Source of the DNA: Hungatella sp. UBA3147
Lineage (GTDB): Bacteria > Bacillota > Clostridia > Lachnospirales > Lachnospiraceae
NCBI GenBank assembly: GCA_002365025.1
Contig: DEYX01000068.1
Location: forward strand, 1 to 16,192
DNA: 16,192 nucleotides
Reading direction: 5' to 3'
Below the pieces are notes generated by a model, which was given only the letters and a program-made list of their open reading frames with translations, did no database searches and was not told the DNA's origin. Of the stretch, positions 13,702-16,192 are shown one piece after another (position 1 is the stretch's first letter; each line of letters starts with the position of its first letter). The position numbers and the translations under genes are program-made.

Positions 13702-13743
13702 TTGACAAATATGTTAGGAGGATTTATAGTTAAGGTAACTTAA
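13702..13743 (+). promoter_or_regulatory. promoter of the MarR operon with overlapping palindrome
   Basis: TTGACA (13702-13707) and TATAGT (13725-13730) are 17 bases apart. Starting on the last base of the -10 is the inverted repeat TTAAG-GTAA-CTTAA (13730-13743), which covers the expected transcription start. A palindrome in this place is typical for MarR autorepression. Confidence 0.75.
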
Positions 13744-13763
13744 ACGAAGGAAGAGGTAAAGCT

Positions 13764-14234
13764 TTGGTTCCGAAAACAGATCATCAGAATGAAAATGAAT
13801 TGTTCCATTTGGTTACAGAAATTAATGAGATAACTTATTCCATGAATGCTCGTTTGATGAAAGAGCGTCAATCCTTATTTAATGAGGATATGTCATCCAA
13901 ACAAATGATAATAATGGATTTGGTGAAGAAAGAATCTCAATTATCTATAAGCCAACTGGCTGAAGCAATGAATGTTACTTCAAGTGCTGTTAGCCAGATT
14001 GTCTCCAAATTAGAAAAAGAGAAATATCTATTAAGGACAATTAATCCTGATAATAGGAGAGAGATAATTGTGCAGTTAGATGAGAGAGGGCACCAATACT
14101 ATTCAAAAGAAGAAGATATTAACAGGGAAATCGTGAACCGCTTTTATTCTCGCATGAAAATCGAGGATATGATACAATTACGAGACATTTTAGCAAAACT
14201 CAATTTAATAGTTGAAGAAGAATTATCAAGATAA
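13764..14234 (+). CDS. MarR-family transcriptional regulator
   Basis: This 156-residue protein has a MarR winged helix-turn-helix at its centre. SQLSISQLAEAMNVTSSAVSQI is the helix-turn-helix (about 58-80), followed by VSKLEKEKYLLRTINPDNRREIIVQLDERG, which holds the wing with the conserved DNRR. Flanking helices form the dimer interface. The start is TTG, six bases after AAGAGGT, and no in-frame ATG lies before the core. The gene opens an apparent operon with a serine hydrolase (22 bases later) and a C39-like peptidase. The palindrome at the promoter suggests autorepression, relieved by a small ligand not evident from sequence. Confidence 0.92.
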   Translation: MVPKTDHQNENELFHLVTEINEITYSMNARLMKERQSLFNEDMSSKQMIIMDLVKKESQLSISQLAEAMNVTSSAVSQIVSKLEKEKYLLRTINPDNRREIIVQLDERGHQYYSKEEDINREIVNRFYSRMKIEDMIQLRDILAKLNLIVEEELSR

Positions 14235-14256
14235 GTGTTAAAAGAAAAATTATATC

Positions 14257-15609
14257 ATGAATGAAAAAAGAGAAATACTAAATAAATTATTTACAGAAAT
14301 TCAAACAAAACGATTGATGAATGGTACTGTCTTAGTGGCTCAAGACGGCGAACTATTATATAAGGGAGCTTTTGGCGAGGCTGAACTCGATTCAAAACGA
14401 AAGTTAAAAATAAATTCAATATTTAACTTAGCATCAGTATCAAAGCCCGTGACTGCTTTGGGTATATTGTTATTGGTACAGGATCATAAACTTTCGCTTG
14501 ATGACCCTATAGAAAAGTGGTTACCTAATATACCTTATAAAGGGGCCACAGTGAGACAATTATTGAATCACACTTCCGGACTGCCCGATTATTTAGAGTT
14601 GTTTGAACATCACTGGGATAAATCACAAATAGCGGTGAACCAGGATTTGTTGGAGCTACTCATTAAGTATCAGCCGGAACAGCTATTTGAGCCGAATGAT
14701 CATATGGAATACAGTAATACAGGTTATGTAATGCTTGCTCTCATCATTGAAAAAGTTTCGGGGCATTCGTTTGCAGATTATATGAAAACAAATATATTTT
14801 TACCTGTCGGTATGCAGGACACAGAAGTATTATGTCAAAGATTAACTGGAAAGGTTTTGGATAATTATGCCTATGGGTATGTGTTTGATGTGTACAAAGG
14901 TAAACATGTTTTGCCAGATGAATTTACTGAAACAGAATTTGTTGTTTATCTTGATGGAATCGAGGGAGATGGTGCGCTTCATTCCACCGTTGACGATCTA
15001 TATCTCCTAGACCAGGCATTGAGAGATGGGTCACTGATTGATGACACTTTATTGAAGGAAGCCTATTCTCCGTCTTCCCCGAGACTTGATAGTCAATTTA
15101 AATATGGACTAGGATGGATTTTAGAGAATGATAAGAAAAGGGGAAGATCTGTTTGGCATAGTGGTGGTTGGCCAGGTTATACCACATACTTTAAAAGATA
15201 CATTGATCATGATTCTACGGTTATATTTTTAAGAAACAAAGAACAGGACTTTGACTTTGAACAATCTATTTTACATGCAATTGAGAATATACTATTTGAT
15301 GAACCATATGAGATTCCAAAAGTGCCAGAATTTCAAATGGCAAAAACATTGGACCCTGAGTTTTTAAACAAATATGTTGGCGAGTACCGGCTGGATGATA
15401 ATCCGGAAATGTCTGCAAAGGTTCTGATGAAAAATCAGCGGTTATTCCTTGAACTTCCAGGATCAATGAAACTTGAAATGTATGCGGTTTCCGATACTGA
15501 ATTTTTCCTTCGCAGCTTATCTGTGACAGTTAAATTTGCAAATGATGGCATTTATCATCATTTGACTATTAATGATGGCAGTACCACTCAGACTGCCAGG
15601 CGTATATAA
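14257..15609 (+). CDS. serine hydrolase, class C beta-lactamase/penicillin-binding-protein-like
   Basis: The 450-residue protein has the three active-site elements of the family: S60-V-S-K63 (nucleophile and base), Y152-S-N154 and H301-S-G303. Family segments LLNHTSGLPDY and YSNTGYVMLALIIEKVSG are also clear. The C-terminal 90 residues form a separate beta-rich region of the kind found in LACTB-like and esterase members. There is no signal peptide or membrane helix, so it is probably cytoplasmic and not a secreted beta-lactamase. An esterase, peptidase or D-aminoacyl hydrolase is more likely. The ribosome site is weak (AAAAGAAA), so it may depend on coupling with marR. Resistance to beta-lactams cannot be claimed. 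Confidence 0.9.
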   Translation: MNEKREILNKLFTEIQTKRLMNGTVLVAQDGELLYKGAFGEAELDSKRKLKINSIFNLASVSKPVTALGILLLVQDHKLSLDDPIEKWLPNIPYKGATVRQLLNHTSGLPDYLELFEHHWDKSQIAVNQDLLELLIKYQPEQLFEPNDHMEYSNTGYVMLALIIEKVSGHSFADYMKTNIFLPVGMQDTEVLCQRLTGKVLDNYAYGYVFDVYKGKHVLPDEFTETEFVVYLDGIEGDGALHSTVDDLYLLDQALRDGSLIDDTLLKEAYSPSSPRLDSQFKYGLGWILENDKKRGRSVWHSGGWPGYTTYFKRYIDHDSTVIFLRNKEQDFDFEQSILHAIENILFDEPYEIPKVPEFQMAKTLDPEFLNKYVGEYRLDDNPEMSAKVLMKNQRLFLELPGSMKLEMYAVSDTEFFLRSLSVTVKFANDGIYHHLTINDGSTTQTARRI

Positions 15610-15655
15610 AAAATGAGGTTAAGAACAGGTTGTAATAGAGAGGAGAAAAAATAAC

Positions 15656-16156
15656 TTGTATAAAAATTATTTTATCAGCCAAAATGATCAAAGTTTTTAT
15701 CCGGAATCTGCATGTGGAATTGCCTGCCTTTCTATGTTATTAAAATATCACCAGATTGCTGGTTACGATAATTTTGAGAAGCTTGCTATAGAATTAAACT
15801 TTAATGTTTCACCAGAAGTAAAAGGATATGATAATGATGATATGAAATGTGGGACGTACCCTGAAGACATATTTAAGTATTTTACTAAAAATAATATCAA
15901 CTTCAGAATGTCTTTCTATGATGATGAATGGAAGGATTCTCTGAAAAAGTCCCCCGTTATGGTAATGATGACTGGTAATGAAGAAGAGTTTGGTCTTAGG
16001 AATAGTCACTGGGTCTTATTAGTGAAAAGAGATAAAGATTTTTTTACGTATCTTGATCCATATGAAACAATGATATCTAATAATTATGTAAAACATATCT
16101 GGACAGGTGATTTTAGAAAATATTATACAGGAATCGCATGTCAGGTAATCAAATGA
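15656..16156 (+). CDS. C39-like papain-fold cysteine peptidase
   Basis: The protein has 166 residues with a TTG start after GAGAGGAG. The first in-frame ATG lies beyond the catalytic cysteine, so TTG is the likely start. Candidate catalytic residues are C20 in PESACGIACLSMLLKYH, H118 in NSHWVLLVKR and D134 in TYLDPYE, the order and spacing of the peptidase C39/C39-like fold. It has no ABC transporter part and no signal peptide, so it resembles the stand-alone C39_2-type proteins. These may cleave peptides or isopeptides. It lies third in the MarR operon, and its stop overlaps the next start (ATGA), indicating coupling. The substrate is unknown. Confidence 0.8.
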   Translation: MYKNYFISQNDQSFYPESACGIACLSMLLKYHQIAGYDNFEKLAIELNFNVSPEVKGYDNDDMKCGTYPEDIFKYFTKNNINFRMSFYDDEWKDSLKKSPVMVMMTGNEEEFGLRNSHWVLLVKRDKDFFTYLDPYETMISNNYVKHIWTGDFRKYYTGIACQVIK

Positions 16157-16192
16157 AATTGGAACCAAGGAGTGTGACCGGACTGCTGGAAG
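16153..16192 (+). CDS. start of a coupled downstream gene, cut by the window edge
   Basis: ATG 16153 overlaps the stop of the C39-like gene in the sequence ATGA. The frame is open to the window end and reads MKLEPRSVTGLLE. Thirteen residues do not identify a family. The overlap makes translational coupling, and membership of the same operon, likely. Confidence 0.5.
   Translation, partial: MKLEPRSVTGLLE

Noticed and set aside
14257..15609. Annotation of the serine hydrolase as an antibiotic-resistance beta-lactamase
   Set aside because: The active-site motifs fit the broad family, but there is no signal peptide, and the extra C-terminal domain points to the esterase/peptidase branch.

Overview
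This window looks like chromosomal DNA from an anaerobic, AT-rich Firmicute of class Clostridia. The main reasons are a complete six-gene Rnf complex in the order C-D-G-E-A-B with an RseC-type membrane protein just upstream, strong AGGAGG-type ribosome sites, several TTG starts, and close-to-consensus promoters. No rRNA, tRNA, CRISPR array or intact insertion sequence is visible.

Region 1 (1-1340) holds small genes and control sites. There is a terminator, a possible 27-residue reading frame, a 66-residue XRE-type regulator followed by a perfect inverted repeat, and a 66-residue unknown protein. That unknown gene has a consensus promoter whose spacer carries a LexA-type (SOS) palindrome, and it has its own terminator. 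A short remnant that resembles the tail of an RNA methyltransferase lies before the next unit.

Region 2 (1341-6963) is the energy-conservation block. An RseC-like gene ends in a strong hairpin. Then come five degenerate 20-bp tandem repeats, the last of which coincides with a Rex-like redox operator next to an extended -10 promoter. rnfC, rnfD, rnfG, rnfE, rnfA and rnfB follow. Together they should form the membrane ferredoxin:NAD+ oxidoreductase that couples electron transfer to Na+ or H+ movement.

Region 3 (7190-11778) is a row of mostly single-gene units: a UPF0178 (YaiI/YqxD) protein, a decayed GNAT start, an MFS transporter with a strong terminator, a RidA-like protein lacking the catalytic arginine that is divergent from an HxlR regulator, and a RhlE-type DEAD-box RNA helicase.

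Region 4 (11753-16192) has the tail of a Gfo/Idh/MocA oxidoreductase on the minus strand, a BBE-type flavoprotein with both covalent-FAD residues, the tail of another GNAT gene, and then an apparent operon. The operon holds a MarR regulator with an operator-like palindrome at its transcription start, a serine beta-lactamase-like hydrolase, a C39-like cysteine peptidase, and a coupled gene that runs out of the window. Four gene remnants sit between intact genes, which marks the sequence outside the rnf block as a zone of gene turnover.
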